A stretch of DNA of 64,000 nucleotides from Candidatus Kapaibacterium sp. (lineage in GTDB: Bacteria > Bacteroidota > Ignavibacteria > Kapaibacteriales > UBA2268), in contig CALHGZ010000007.1 in the NCBI GenBank assembly GCA_938031175.1, positions 128,999 to 192,998 on the forward strand, in the 5' to 3' direction. Each line of letters opens with the position of its first letter. Positions within the stretch are counted from its first letter, which is position 1. A program made the translations under genes and the position numbers. The notes under the pieces were generated by a model. That model saw nothing but the letters and a program-made list of their open reading frames with translations. It had not been told where the DNA came from and ran no database searches. Of the stretch, positions 1-7,662 are shown one piece after another.

Positions 1-2
1 TA

Positions 3-122
3 TGGATTGTCAAAAAATTAATAGACGTACACAAAGGTAAAGTTTGGGTTAAAAGCATTTTGGGTAAAGGTTCAACATTTGGATTCTATCTTCCATTAAG
101 GCAAAGTTCTACAATGAATTAG
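3..122 (+). CDS. Sensor histidine kinase, C-terminal end (partial)
   Basis: An open frame enters from the left edge and stops with TAG at 120-122. The 39 residues visible end in GKGSTFGFYLP, the G2/G3 lid and final strand of the HATPase_c domain of histidine kinases, followed by a short tail. Only the end of the ATP-binding domain is seen, so sensor type and partner are unknown. The gene runs head-on into the portal gene on the other strand, and the last 14 bases of the two overlap. Identification as a kinase end is good; nothing more specific can be said. Confidence 0.8.
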   Translation, partial: WIVKKLIDVHKGKVWVKSILGKGSTFGFYLPLRQSSTMN

Positions 123-1275
123 AGTTTTTTACAAAAATATCTTTTGCTTCGAAACCATAATTTTTGATCCAATAATCAATTGTAAAAGAAATTTGACCTG
201 TTTGGAGTAATTTTATATCTCGTTCCAAACGCTCAGTATTATCGGAATCATTTATCATAAATTTAAAAATGGGATAATTGATTTTACTTGAATAATTTAA
301 GTTGATGAAATATCGGATTAATTCATTGAACAGCTTTTCGACGAGTCTCGAATCAGAGATTATAACCTCTTTACGAATTTTGTAATGAGTCATAGATGCA
401 GCATAAGAGCCCATATCCAATTCTGTTGTTAGTGTCTGTGAAAGTAAAATTTTGGATATTTCAGCATTGCAATGTTTTATTAAGTCCTTAAATAATGAAG
501 TAGAGCTTGAACGTATTGCCTCCTTGAATTCAATATTGATATCTGAAGGTGTAACAATTACTGCATCCTCAGTCATTTCAGCCAAATCTTTTGCCAGTGC
601 CTTAGATTCTTCATAGGTACTGCCCCTTGTATATTGACCAACAAGTAAGGGCATTCCATAACGTTCCATAAAGTTAATCCAAAATCTTAAACCGGCATTT
701 TTAAATGTAACTGGCCAATAGCATTTTGATAACAAAGCCTGCCCATATGGATTCATATATGATGATTCGTATTGCAATAAAATTATTTTATAATCAGGGG
801 GATATTCACCCGCAATGTTACCTTTTTTGCGATATTTTATTTTCCCTTGTTTATCGAAAAAGAAATATTCCTGTGGTTTAGCCATTAACTCAGCCGGAAT
901 TATAAACGGATTTTTACTATAGGTATAATTCCAAATTACTTCAAATGGTTGAAATCCGAAAAGTGGAGCTTCGAGAGCCTCGTTAATTAATCTATATATG
1001 TCCAAATCAGTAATAAATGACTTAACGGATTTATAAATGCCTATTGGAGAATCGTTTGGCAGAATCTGATAATCATAACCAAGCAATCCACTTTTTCTCG
1101 ATTGAATGCAACTCCATACGTGTGGGTCATTTTTTAATTCTCTGTAGGCTTCGATAGTTTTACCGGTTTTTTGGAGAATTTTATCAGGATTGGGCAAAAT
1201 TCCAATTAATTTGGAAAAATTTAACCCCATGTTCCGGTCAAAAATTTCTTGGGTTAGAATATTATAATTTCTCAT
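109..1275 (-). CDS. Mu gp29-like phage portal protein (DUF935)
   Basis: This 388-residue protein resembles the DUF935 portal family of Mu-like phages. Supporting segments are the early LKNDPHVWSCIQSRKSGLLG stretch, the central PYGQALLSKCYWPVTFKN, and NFMERYGMPLLVGQY. Portal proteins form the dodecameric ring at one capsid vertex through which DNA enters. It is shorter than Mu gp29 (about 500 residues, from memory), mainly at the C-terminus. Its ATG overlaps the previous gene's TGA by four bases, so translation looks coupled. It is the last gene of the operon, whereas in Mu-like phages the portal precedes the protease and capsid genes. No terminase gene accompanies it. Its 3' end overlaps the opposing kinase gene by 14 bases. 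Confidence 0.8.
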   Translation of the reverse strand: MRNYNILTQEIFDRNMGLNFSKLIGILPNPDKILQKTGKTIEAYRELKNDPHVWSCIQSRKSGLLGYDYQILPNDSPIGIYKSVKSFITDLDIYRLINEALEAPLFGFQPFEVIWNYTYSKNPFIIPAELMAKPQEYFFFDKQGKIKYRKKGNIAGEYPPDYKIILLQYESSYMNPYGQALLSKCYWPVTFKNAGLRFWINFMERYGMPLLVGQYTRGSTYEESKALAKDLAEMTEDAVIVTPSDINIEFKEAIRSSSTSLFKDLIKHCNAEISKILLSQTLTTELDMGSYAASMTHYKIRKEVIISDSRLVEKLFNELIRYFINLNYSSKINYPIFKFMINDSDNTERLERDIKLLQTGQISFTIDYWIKNYGFEAKDIFVKNSNSL

Positions 1276-1739
1276 TTACTACCCCCGATATTAATACTCA
1301 TACCAATAATGAATCCCAAAGTAGCCCCACTTGCAATATAAAGGGGGATTTCCCACCACTCTTTATCTTTATAAACGCTCTTATTGATAGTAATTTCACG
1401 CAAGATTAATGAATCAGGTGGGAATTTAATTGCCATACTGAATAAATTTTCAGGGAATTCATAACGAAGAAATATTGTATCAGTTTTAATAATTGTATCT
1501 ATCTCTGCAACAAATGGAAAGCTTGTATATATTGTATCATATTGGTATTTAATTAAAGGTTTGACCTTTGTGATAAAAATTGGTTCCCTAGGTTCTTTGA
1601 TGATTATAGTGTCTCGGACAATTTTTTCAGTCTTAACGGGAAAAACTGTTACTTGCCTGCTATTCTTGTAATAGATTATTATTGTAATTATAAGCAAAAT
1701 TATGACAAATAAATAAAAAGAATGATAAATATTTTTCAT
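1272..1739 (-). CDS. Small bitopic membrane protein, spanin-like candidate
   Basis: A 155-residue protein I do not recognise. It has an N-terminal membrane segment (about residues 8-24, FYLFVIILLIITIIIYY), a periplasm-sized middle region rich in beta-prone DTI/TII motifs, and a second hydrophobic segment near the C-terminus (about 131-150). An anchor, a spacer of about 100 residues and a C-terminal anchor is the layout expected of a single-gene spanin, which fuses inner and outer membranes at lysis. Small proteins of this type also occur near lysis genes of Bacteroidota phages. It overlaps both neighbours by four bases (ATGA junctions). The spanin role is inference from topology and context only. 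Confidence 0.55.
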   Translation of the reverse strand: MKNIYHSFYLFVIILLIITIIIYYKNSRQVTVFPVKTEKIVRDTIIIKEPREPIFITKVKPLIKYQYDTIYTSFPFVAEIDTIIKTDTIFLRYEFPENLFSMAIKFPPDSLILREITINKSVYKDKEWWEIPLYIASGATLGFIIGMSINIGGSK

Positions 1740-2023
1740 AGATGTCTTTCTTTAATGTGGTCAATGAATAAATCATAGATATCGGTTAATCTTTTTTCGA
1801 TAGATTCTAATCTTGAATGAATAGAGTTTTCTAAATTTTGCAATTTTTGTTCTATTATGGCAAGGCGATTTTCGTGATTTGAATGTCTTTTTTCATCAGA
1901 TAATTTTGAGTTTATTACGGTATCGATATTTTTCTTCAATTCGTTGCGGATAGCTATGAAAATTGAAATGAAACTTATTAAAATAGTGAGCACAGGTAGA
2001 ATATAAATTAGTAAGTTAGTCAT
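1736..2023 (-). CDS. Small membrane protein with coiled-coil tail
   Basis: The most likely start is the ATG at 2023. It is preceded by a GGAG-type ribosome site and lies just after the stop of the LamG-like gene; the longer frame would run into that gene. The product is about 95 residues: one N-terminal membrane segment (MTNLLIYILPVLTILISFIS), then a long charged heptad-type helix (LAIIEQKLQNLENSIHSRLE). This resembles small holin-associated or chaperone-like membrane proteins of phages, but no family can be named with confidence. The stop overlaps the next gene's start by four bases. Confidence 0.6.
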   Translation of the reverse strand: MTNLLIYILPVLTILISFISIFIAIRNELKKNIDTVINSKLSDEKRHSNHENRLAIIEQKLQNLENSIHSRLESIEKRLTDIYDLFIDHIKERHL

Positions 2024-2030
2024 TTTTAGA

Positions 2031-2687
2031 TTACTCCAGCAAACCGAAATAATATGTATACTCTGTTTTAATTTCAGCATAAGTCATTGCTTCATTTCTG
2101 TGTATGATTATCATAATATCACCAATTAAAAAGCGACTATGAGCGCCAGCACCACCGGAAGATTCTGCGCCTATTCTTGGCTGTGGGTTATAATATAAAT
2201 TTGAACTGCTTGTTTGAGATGATGTAGGAGCTACTGCATCAAGTGCTCCATCAATAAAAATGCTTTGGTAAATGCCGTTTCTTTGACAATGAATTAAATG
2301 CCATTTTGAATCGCAGATTTCTTTTACAGATGTAATTGAGACCTCTTCTGAATAAATCGTAACAGTGCGAAAATTAATTTTTTCGTTTTCATCAATATAT
2401 ATTCCTATGTATCCATAATTACTTCCAACCCAACGATTTGAAAATAATGTATGTAGTGAATTATCATCCTTATTGCTACGCAAAAGAAATGTTAAAGCAA
2501 AGGATTGATTAGCTAAGTACTTAGCTATTTCTTTATCGAGCTCGACTCTTTGACTGCCGTTGAATTCCGCATACGCGTTTCTGAGTATGGGCGTGCCTAT
2601 AAATGTGCCGGTAAAATTATCGATACCCAAATCATACCAATAGGGAGGTACGATTTTATTTCCTTTGTATAGGTTTTTTATTGCCAT
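2031..2687 (-). CDS. LamG / concanavalin A-like domain protein of the capsid operon
   Basis: This 218-residue protein looks like a single LamG/concanavalin-like beta-sandwich. Typical motifs are SFALTFLLRSNKDDNSLHTLFS, YGYIGIYIDENEKINFRT and WHLIHCQRNGIYQSIFIDGAL. There is no signal peptide, so it is probably a virion or particle surface component, not a secreted enzyme. Such domains bind glycans or proteins and are common on phage fibres and head decorations. It lies directly downstream of the fibre-like gene with an 18-base gap, suggesting the two form part of one surface structure. The domain assignment is fairly secure; the role is inferred. Confidence 0.65.
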   Translation of the reverse strand: MAIKNLYKGNKIVPPYWYDLGIDNFTGTFIGTPILRNAYAEFNGSQRVELDKEIAKYLANQSFALTFLLRSNKDDNSLHTLFSNRWVGSNYGYIGIYIDENEKINFRTVTIYSEEVSITSVKEICDSKWHLIHCQRNGIYQSIFIDGALDAVAPTSSQTSSSNLYYNPQPRIGAESSGGAGAHSRFLIGDIMIIIHRNEAMTYAEIKTEYTYYFGLLE

Positions 2688-2705
2688 ATTTTCGTATTTT
2701 TTTAT

Positions 2706-3662
2706 TTAAATCTTAAATAGTAAAAAGCTTGGTATTAGAATAAATTGCACTTTTAGGTCAGCTGCTTTAGTAGTTCCGCTTGATGTTAATATCTTGACTG
2801 AAATCAAATCTCCTGCTTGTATTGCATTTATGTTTGGAATCAGATTGAGTAATGATGTATTTGTACCAAAATCAGGTGCTGTGGAAAACAAAGCTGTTGT
2901 ATTTTTATAAAGGTTCCAACTAACCGAAGGCGAACCTGTTGCAGCTGTGATTAGTTTTGCATCAACTACTAATAAAAAGGAATCGTAGCTTGCAAAATAA
3001 AAGCTGCCCTGCCGATGGTCCGTATCAGCTACCAATTCTCCTGGTATAGTGATATAGAAGCTGAAGTTTTGACTTTTTATGAAATGAGCTATTTTAAAAT
3101 TTTTATCTCCTTGTGTAAGCAAACTATCAGAAATGCAATCGACGCTTATTAATCCATTGTTATAATTAGTAGATTTAATTATCCCCCGCCTTATTATACT
3201 GCCGTTTGAGCTTTCGCATATAAATAGGTTGTCAATAATTTCATAGCTTTGATCTTTTGTGCCATCAAAATAAAAACTATTACTACCGGAGACATTAGCA
3301 TTGACATTAAGCCAATAATTTATTCCGGTGCTCTCACCACCAATTGCTGAAATTTTCACCTTCTTTTTTTCATAATCATTTCTCGAATCTTCAATTAAAA
3401 CAATGTCATTATAATCTGTGTTTATCTTTTCGTCAAATGAATTGAAATCATTGGAAGTGCGTTTCAATTGAGCGTCGTTAGAAACATTGGCCAAACCAAT
3501 TTGAGATTTAGTTACATTATGTGGATTATCAACATCAGAAATATGTAAAATTGGTGCTTTACTGTTTAATTCATTAATTAGATCATTTTGTTCATCAATA
3601 TTGCCAGTAATTTCACCCCATTTAGCTAAAGAAATCGTTTCAGGAAAATATTTAATTGGCAT
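2706..3662 (-). CDS. Phage fibre-like protein
   Basis: A 318-residue protein with a typical phage fibre segment near residues 40-65: DNPHNVTKSQIGLANVSND matches the NPHxVTKxQVGLGNVxN repeat of trimeric tail and head fibres. The N-terminal 35 residues (KYFPETISLAKWGEITGNIDEQ) resemble the attachment end of such fibres. The C-terminal half from about residue 115 is beta-rich with alternating polar and hydrophobic residues and may be a receptor-binding head. No signal peptide is seen. Genes for tail tube, baseplate or tape measure are missing, so the fibre may sit on the capsid and not on a tail. Recognition of the fibre repeat is direct; its mounting site is inference. Confidence 0.7.
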   Translation of the reverse strand: MPIKYFPETISLAKWGEITGNIDEQNDLINELNSKAPILHISDVDNPHNVTKSQIGLANVSNDAQLKRTSNDFNSFDEKINTDYNDIVLIEDSRNDYEKKKVKISAIGGESTGINYWLNVNANVSGSNSFYFDGTKDQSYEIIDNLFICESSNGSIIRRGIIKSTNYNNGLISVDCISDSLLTQGDKNFKIAHFIKSQNFSFYITIPGELVADTDHRQGSFYFASYDSFLLVVDAKLITAATGSPSVSWNLYKNTTALFSTAPDFGTNTSLLNLIPNINAIQAGDLISVKILTSSGTTKAADLKVQFILIPSFLLFKI

Positions 3663-3670
3663 AATTCACT

Positions 3671-4021
3671 CTATTTGTTATAGGAAAGTGTAATTGATAA
3701 AAGCCCATTTAAGATGTTATTTTTACGATAGATAAATCTTAAATATTCAAACGATGGATTTACAACTAATAAATACGAATCATTAATATTACTTACTGAA
3801 TTGACAATTATTTTGCTCCCAATTGAAGATGTATCAGGATTTGAACTTGCTAATATTTCGATTTCACCGTCAAAATTTCCTGATACATCTTGCCAATAGA
3901 TTTGAATTGAATTTAACTGTTTCGGTTCATCAATTGTCGAAGGATATTGCGAAAATACCGGAATCCAGCCTGTATCTAAATCATTATTCATATGGTAATT
4001 TTTGATAATTTCTCCAATCAT
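3671..4021 (-). CDS. Small beta-rich protein of the capsid operon, function unknown
   Basis: I place the start at the ATG ending at 4021, which has an AAGGAA-type ribosome site and lies just after the previous gene's stop. The product is about 116 residues. It has no signal peptide or membrane segment and is rich in beta strands, for example LNSIQIYWQDVSGNFDGEI and LLVVNPSFEYLRFIYRK. The pattern resembles a small beta-sandwich such as a head-decoration or fibre-cap domain. No family is recognised. Its place between the CHAP-like gene and the fibre suggests a structural or host-binding role. Confidence 0.6.
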   Translation of the reverse strand: MIGEIIKNYHMNNDLDTGWIPVFSQYPSTIDEPKQLNSIQIYWQDVSGNFDGEIEILASSNPDTSSIGSKIIVNSVSNINDSYLLVVNPSFEYLRFIYRKNNILNGLLSITLSYNK

Positions 4022-4022
4022 T

Positions 4023-4586
4023 TTAATTCCTTTCAAAACCAATAATACCAAGTACTTGCATTCTTTGTAATGGGTGATAAATGTTTCTTTTTAAGATATT
4101 GACACCTTCAAAATTTCCCTTTTTTGTATTAAATCCAATAGTAAGGACCCAACCTGCTGTTTTTGTTTCAAGCACTCTTTCGACGTGACCTTTCCAACTT
4201 TTGGGATATCGCCAGAATATCAAATCATCATTTTCAGCTAAGTATTTTGTTATTAATCCTTTAGTTTTACTTTTATGAAACATATTTTGAGCTGAACCAG
4301 TAGGCTCTAATGGGATGCTATCTAAACTATAATTCATTCGATTAGATGCCATCCAAAAGCAATAATATTGTCCGGCAGCACAATATGGATTTGGAAATTT
4401 TAAACCAACTGATTTTAAGTATTTTTTTATAATTGCTGAATCTCGATTGCTTATGCCAAGCTGTTGATATGCAATTACCCGGGATGAATCCAGTAGCTTA
4501 CTGTTGCACATTAGTTTATATTTTACTAAGGCAGTAATATGTTGGGGAAAGGTAAAAAGAATTAAAATAAAAATAATCTTGAGCAT
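4023..4586 (-). CDS. CHAP/NlpC-like cysteine peptidase or amidase with signal peptide
   Basis: A 187-residue protein with an N-terminal signal sequence (MLKIIFILILFTFPQHITA). It looks like a papain-fold peptidoglycan hydrolase. The candidate nucleophile is Cys69 in NPYCAAGQYYCFW; the catalytic His is His134 in KSWKGHVERV, preceded by the DLIFWRY strand that matches the GDIVFW...GHV pattern of CHAP domains. Such enzymes cut cell-wall peptides and serve phages as endolysins. Having its own signal peptide means it could reach the periplasm without a holin. The fold call is based on motif spacing, so moderate certainty applies. Confidence 0.6.
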   Translation of the reverse strand: MLKIIFILILFTFPQHITALVKYKLMCNSKLLDSSRVIAYQQLGISNRDSAIIKKYLKSVGLKFPNPYCAAGQYYCFWMASNRMNYSLDSIPLEPTGSAQNMFHKSKTKGLITKYLAENDDLIFWRYPKSWKGHVERVLETKTAGWVLTIGFNTKKGNFEGVNILKRNIYHPLQRMQVLGIIGFERN

Positions 4587-4595
4587 TTGAGTTTC

Positions 4596-4904
4596 CTACA
4601 AATTAATCCCGAATTGAGCAATATAGACACCAACTACGATCAAACCTACGGTAATATGAACCCCTAAAAAGATATGAGCGATACATACATAAGCTTCCTT
4701 GTGAACAAAGTTCAATCTGGTATAAGCAAACACCGCCAACCCAGAGAGTGCAATTGCAATGCACTCGAATAAAATAACAAGAGAAATTGTCTTAAATTCA
4801 GCACCCGAAGGTTTTAACAATACTAATGCAATAAAAGTAGGTAAAATCCAAGAAATATGCCTTGAAATAAAAGCTATTCCATTTATAAACATTGACTTAT
4901 TCAT
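4596..4904 (-). CDS. Small three-helix membrane protein (holin-like candidate)
   Basis: A 102-residue, strongly hydrophobic protein with about three membrane segments (roughly residues 17-31, 36-60 and 73-98) and short charged turns. Size and topology fit a class I holin, and it lies between the capsid-completion gene and the CHAP-like hydrolase. Sequence gives no family match that I recognise. Its ATG overlaps the stop of the DUF1320 gene by four bases, so the two are translationally coupled. Holin is a positional inference. Confidence 0.55.
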   Translation of the reverse strand: MNKSMFINGIAFISRHISWILPTFIALVLLKPSGAEFKTISLVILFECIAIALSGLAVFAYTRLNFVHKEAYVCIAHIFLGVHITVGLIVVGVYIAQFGINL

Positions 4905-5353
4905 TCCTTGCTCCAGAATTTTTTCAGAAATTCTGCTTTAAAAATTCGTTCGTTAAATCTCCTATTTGAAATAATTGGGGGTGGAGGATATACAGATTCA
5001 GCAGTTTGAAGTATTAAGTCCCCTTTTTGTATGTCTTTGAGCATTTTAAAAGCATTGATTCGACGCCATGCAGTCGAGGCAGGAACAGAACCATATCGAT
5101 AGGTGTATTCGTAAAGATGAAAAATAGCTAAATCAATAGATATTTTACGTAGTATATCATCAATTGGCTCACTCAATGGGACATTATATCTTCCATAAAG
5201 ATATGAATTAATTATTGCATCAGCATTTTTGATTGCATAATTGATTCTATTTTCATTAATTTGTTGACCTGTAGCATCGCCCGTTAATTTAGCCAGTTCT
5301 TGATGATTGAACTCATTCAATAAATCCGATAAAGCGGAATAAGCCATAGCCAC
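4901..5353 (-). CDS. Mu gp36-like head completion protein (DUF1320)
   Basis: The 150-residue product matches DUF1320. It has the early YSALSDLLNEFNHQELAKLT, the diagnostic AIKNADAIINSYLYGRYNVPL motif (family pattern A.dA...IdgYL..RY.lPL) and the helical LAIFHLYEYTYRYG region. In Mu-like phages this protein follows the major capsid gene and is thought to complete the head-to-tail joint. The gene sits in the expected position, after capsid and decoration genes. A GGAGG ribosome site precedes the ATG. Confidence 0.82.
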   Translation of the reverse strand: MAMAYSALSDLLNEFNHQELAKLTGDATGQQINENRINYAIKNADAIINSYLYGRYNVPLSEPIDDILRKISIDLAIFHLYEYTYRYGSVPASTAWRRINAFKMLKDIQKGDLILQTAESVYPPPPIISNRRFNERIFKAEFLKKFWSKE

Positions 5354-5371
5354 CTCCAGTTTTTACATAAA

Positions 5372-5716
5372 TTAAGGAACAATTAAAATTCTAATGTATC
5401 CCGAACCATCAGTCGAATCCAATGCTCTGCCGTTGATCTGCTCGTTAGAATTTGCTTTTCTGGCTTTTCCGTCATTTGTGGAAGTAACGTTATCACCGAT
5501 ATTTATGCTGGTTATTGTTTCAATCGGCATCGTGCCTAAGGTAATCACTGATGCCATTTCATCTTTCAACCAATCAACCTCAGTTATACCCAGCGATTTA
5601 GCTCCATCAGTACAAATAGTGCCGAGATGCGAAATAAATCTGAATGCGGGCAAATCTTCCTTTGCTCTGATGCTTATGGCTTGCAGTGGCTGATATGTTT
5701 TATTGTTTACTGACAT
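5372..5716 (-). CDS. Capsid decoration / cement protein (DUF2190-like)
   Basis: A 114-residue soluble protein immediately downstream of the major capsid gene. Segments such as LQAISIRAKEDLPAFRFISHLG and the C-terminal GRALDSTDGSGYIRILIVP match the small beta-barrel cement proteins (DUF2190 type) of Mu-like and related heads. A typical feature is the central TSINIGDNVTSTNDGKARKA strand pair. Such proteins bind the outside of the capsid and stabilise it. Position, size and pattern agree; the exact family is moderately certain. Confidence 0.65.
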   Translation of the reverse strand: MSVNNKTYQPLQAISIRAKEDLPAFRFISHLGTICTDGAKSLGITEVDWLKDEMASVITLGTMPIETITSINIGDNVTSTNDGKARKANSNEQINGRALDSTDGSGYIRILIVP

Positions 5717-5730
5717 AGCGTACCTCCAAA

Positions 5731-6681
5731 TTAAATTTGATTATGATTAGTGTTTTTGATTAAATAGGCAGCATCTGGTGCGCATATTTTTATTGTATAA
5801 TTGTCAGTGCATCGGATAACTTTGATTTTTCCGCCGTTTTCAAAATATGTATCAATTTCCGGCATATTTTCTCTTTGGAATGTATAGCCATAACTTGCAT
5901 TATATTCGGAACGGTAGCCCTGTTTATCAGGATCAACATAAGCAATAACTACATTGTCCTGCCATATATCGGTGAAAACCTTCCCATCTTCAGAAAACAC
6001 GGCTCTACCTACATATATGTTATCAATACCTGTTAATTCTTTTAGTATATCTGTATTAATTTTTGAGACACCGGCATATTTGACCCTTTCAAAAATTTTT
6101 GGATGATTCAGCAGGGCATTATAAGTTGCATCGCCCATAATCATTGTATTAGGATAAAGTGCAATTCTCGAACGTATCGCAGTCCCTGCTTCTCTTATGA
6201 ATTGAACCGGATCTATGTTTAAATTGTAGTTATTCCAGGCTTGATTTTGATCAATAATTTTAACCAATGAAGTAGGATAGTTATTTTGATTCTGGACTAA
6301 ATCTGCTATTTCTTTCTCACGCCCTAATAAAAGTATATCCATCAAATCTTTGCTGATCTTTTGCTCGAGCATAAAAAAATTATGTGTTTCTTCTTCTTCG
6401 AGATAATCCAAAGCTGTTTCGATATCTCGCTCGGAAGTTTCGAATTCGACCATATTAATACCGGCAGGTGCAATTCTATTTGAATCAGCTCTAATGGCTC
6501 TTTGAGTGTCTCTGACAATAAATGATTCTTTGCCGAATACAGGTATTTTCCCCTTTAATTTAGATACTTGAACAACTGGGAATAATTTATCCCCAACCAT
6601 AACTGAATTACTATATCCCTGAATAATTGTTGTCAGGACAGGATCTACCATGCGTAATTCATCTAATCTTGATTTTTCCAT
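5731..6681 (-). CDS. Phage major capsid protein (HK97-fold, gpE/Mu-T-like)
   Basis: A 316-residue major capsid protein of the gpE-related HK97-fold group. Characteristic stretches are the N-terminal GDKLFPVVQVSKLKGKIPVF, the E-loop region with DTQRAIRADSNRIAPAG, the spine-helix area (LEEEETHNFFMLEQKISKDL) and the P/A-domain segment with NTMIMGDATYNALLNHPKIFERVKYAG. It is preceded by a perfect AAGGAGG ribosome site eight or so bases before the ATG, consistent with high expression. It follows the protease/scaffold gene by 12 bases, the usual order. No frameshift or truncation is seen. Confidence 0.85.
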   Translation of the reverse strand: MEKSRLDELRMVDPVLTTIIQGYSNSVMVGDKLFPVVQVSKLKGKIPVFGKESFIVRDTQRAIRADSNRIAPAGINMVEFETSERDIETALDYLEEEETHNFFMLEQKISKDLMDILLLGREKEIADLVQNQNNYPTSLVKIIDQNQAWNNYNLNIDPVQFIREAGTAIRSRIALYPNTMIMGDATYNALLNHPKIFERVKYAGVSKINTDILKELTGIDNIYVGRAVFSEDGKVFTDIWQDNVVIAYVDPDKQGYRSEYNASYGYTFQRENMPEIDTYFENGGKIKVIRCTDNYTIKICAPDAAYLIKNTNHNQI

Positions 6682-6693
6682 TTTACCTCCTTT

Positions 6694-7611
6694 TTAATAT
6701 TTTTCTTTAAATGCCGAAATAACAGCCTCTTCGTAAGAGATACCCGGATTTTCTGTCATTATTACTTCCGCACGGTTATGTATTCCGTAACGGGTAGAAT
6801 TTATATATTTCCTGTCAAAATCAAATTTTTTCTCAGCTTTTAAGTTATTCGTTATTTCTAATTCTTGTGTGATGTCGTTATTAAGAATAAAATTTATCAT
6901 TCGCTTCAACTTATTTTCGAAAGCATTGCTTTCTGAAAATGTACCTGATTGTTTGGCCTCCTCATCGATGCGATAACATAGTTCAAGCAAATCTACTGCA
7001 TCAGCAACCTGGGCAGGTGTGAATTTTTTTCCAGTCATTAGATTACTTATGTAATTTCTATATTCCTTAAGCCTATTTTCTTTTTCCAAAAATTCCAGCT
7101 TAGATTTGTAATAATGCACTTTTTCCTCTAATTCCGAGGTTTCTGTTTTGATTGTTGCTATTTCATTGTCGAGCTCCGATTTAGCATTCACTTCGAATGC
7201 ATTTTCGAATTGGGAATAATCACTATAGTGATCAAATTTTGCGATTGTTAATCCTTTAACAGCTGGTTGGGCAGCTCCTAAGAATCCAATGTGCTTCAAT
7301 GAGAAATCTGGATAAAGTGCAATTGAAACTTTTTTGTACCTGCCATTTTTTAGCTCATTATGAAAATTTTGCTCAATTTCTTTGATTTTAGCCAGCAGTT
7401 TATTTCCTCTTCGTGCTAGACGTTCAACCCATCCGTAAGCGGGCGAATCGTTTAAAGGATGCCCTTTGACAATTGGTGCAATGATAGCGGGGTGCTTTCT
7501 AATTTGCTCATTATACTTTTCGACTATCCGTTCTAATGCGGCATTATCGAAAGTATGGGATTTACCACTTGAATCGGTGTGTTCGCCCGCTTTAAATACT
7601 TCAATCCACAT
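6694..7611 (-). CDS. Mu gpI-like head maturation protease / scaffold
   Basis: A 305-residue phage I-like protein. The N-terminal half carries the protease signature region: WIEVFKAGEHTDSSGKSHTF, PAIIAPIVKGHPLNDSPAYGWVERL, KKVSIALYPDFSLKHIGFLGAAQPAVKGL. The second half, about residues 145-230, is a charged helical, coiled-coil-rich scaffold. In Mu this protein guides capsid assembly and is cut out during maturation. It is the first gene of the operon, with the start at ATG 7611 behind a GGAG site, and lies directly downstream of the promoter noted at 7663-7694. Confidence 0.8.
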   Translation of the reverse strand: MWIEVFKAGEHTDSSGKSHTFDNAALERIVEKYNEQIRKHPAIIAPIVKGHPLNDSPAYGWVERLARRGNKLLAKIKEIEQNFHNELKNGRYKKVSIALYPDFSLKHIGFLGAAQPAVKGLTIAKFDHYSDYSQFENAFEVNAKSELDNEIATIKTETSELEEKVHYYKSKLEFLEKENRLKEYRNYISNLMTGKKFTPAQVADAVDLLELCYRIDEEAKQSGTFSESNAFENKLKRMINFILNNDITQELEITNNLKAEKKFDFDRKYINSTRYGIHNRAEVIMTENPGISYEEAVISAFKEKY

Positions 7612-7662
7612 ATTATGACTCCATTTGTTAGAAATTCTGAGCTTAGTGCTCTTTTTTTAAAG

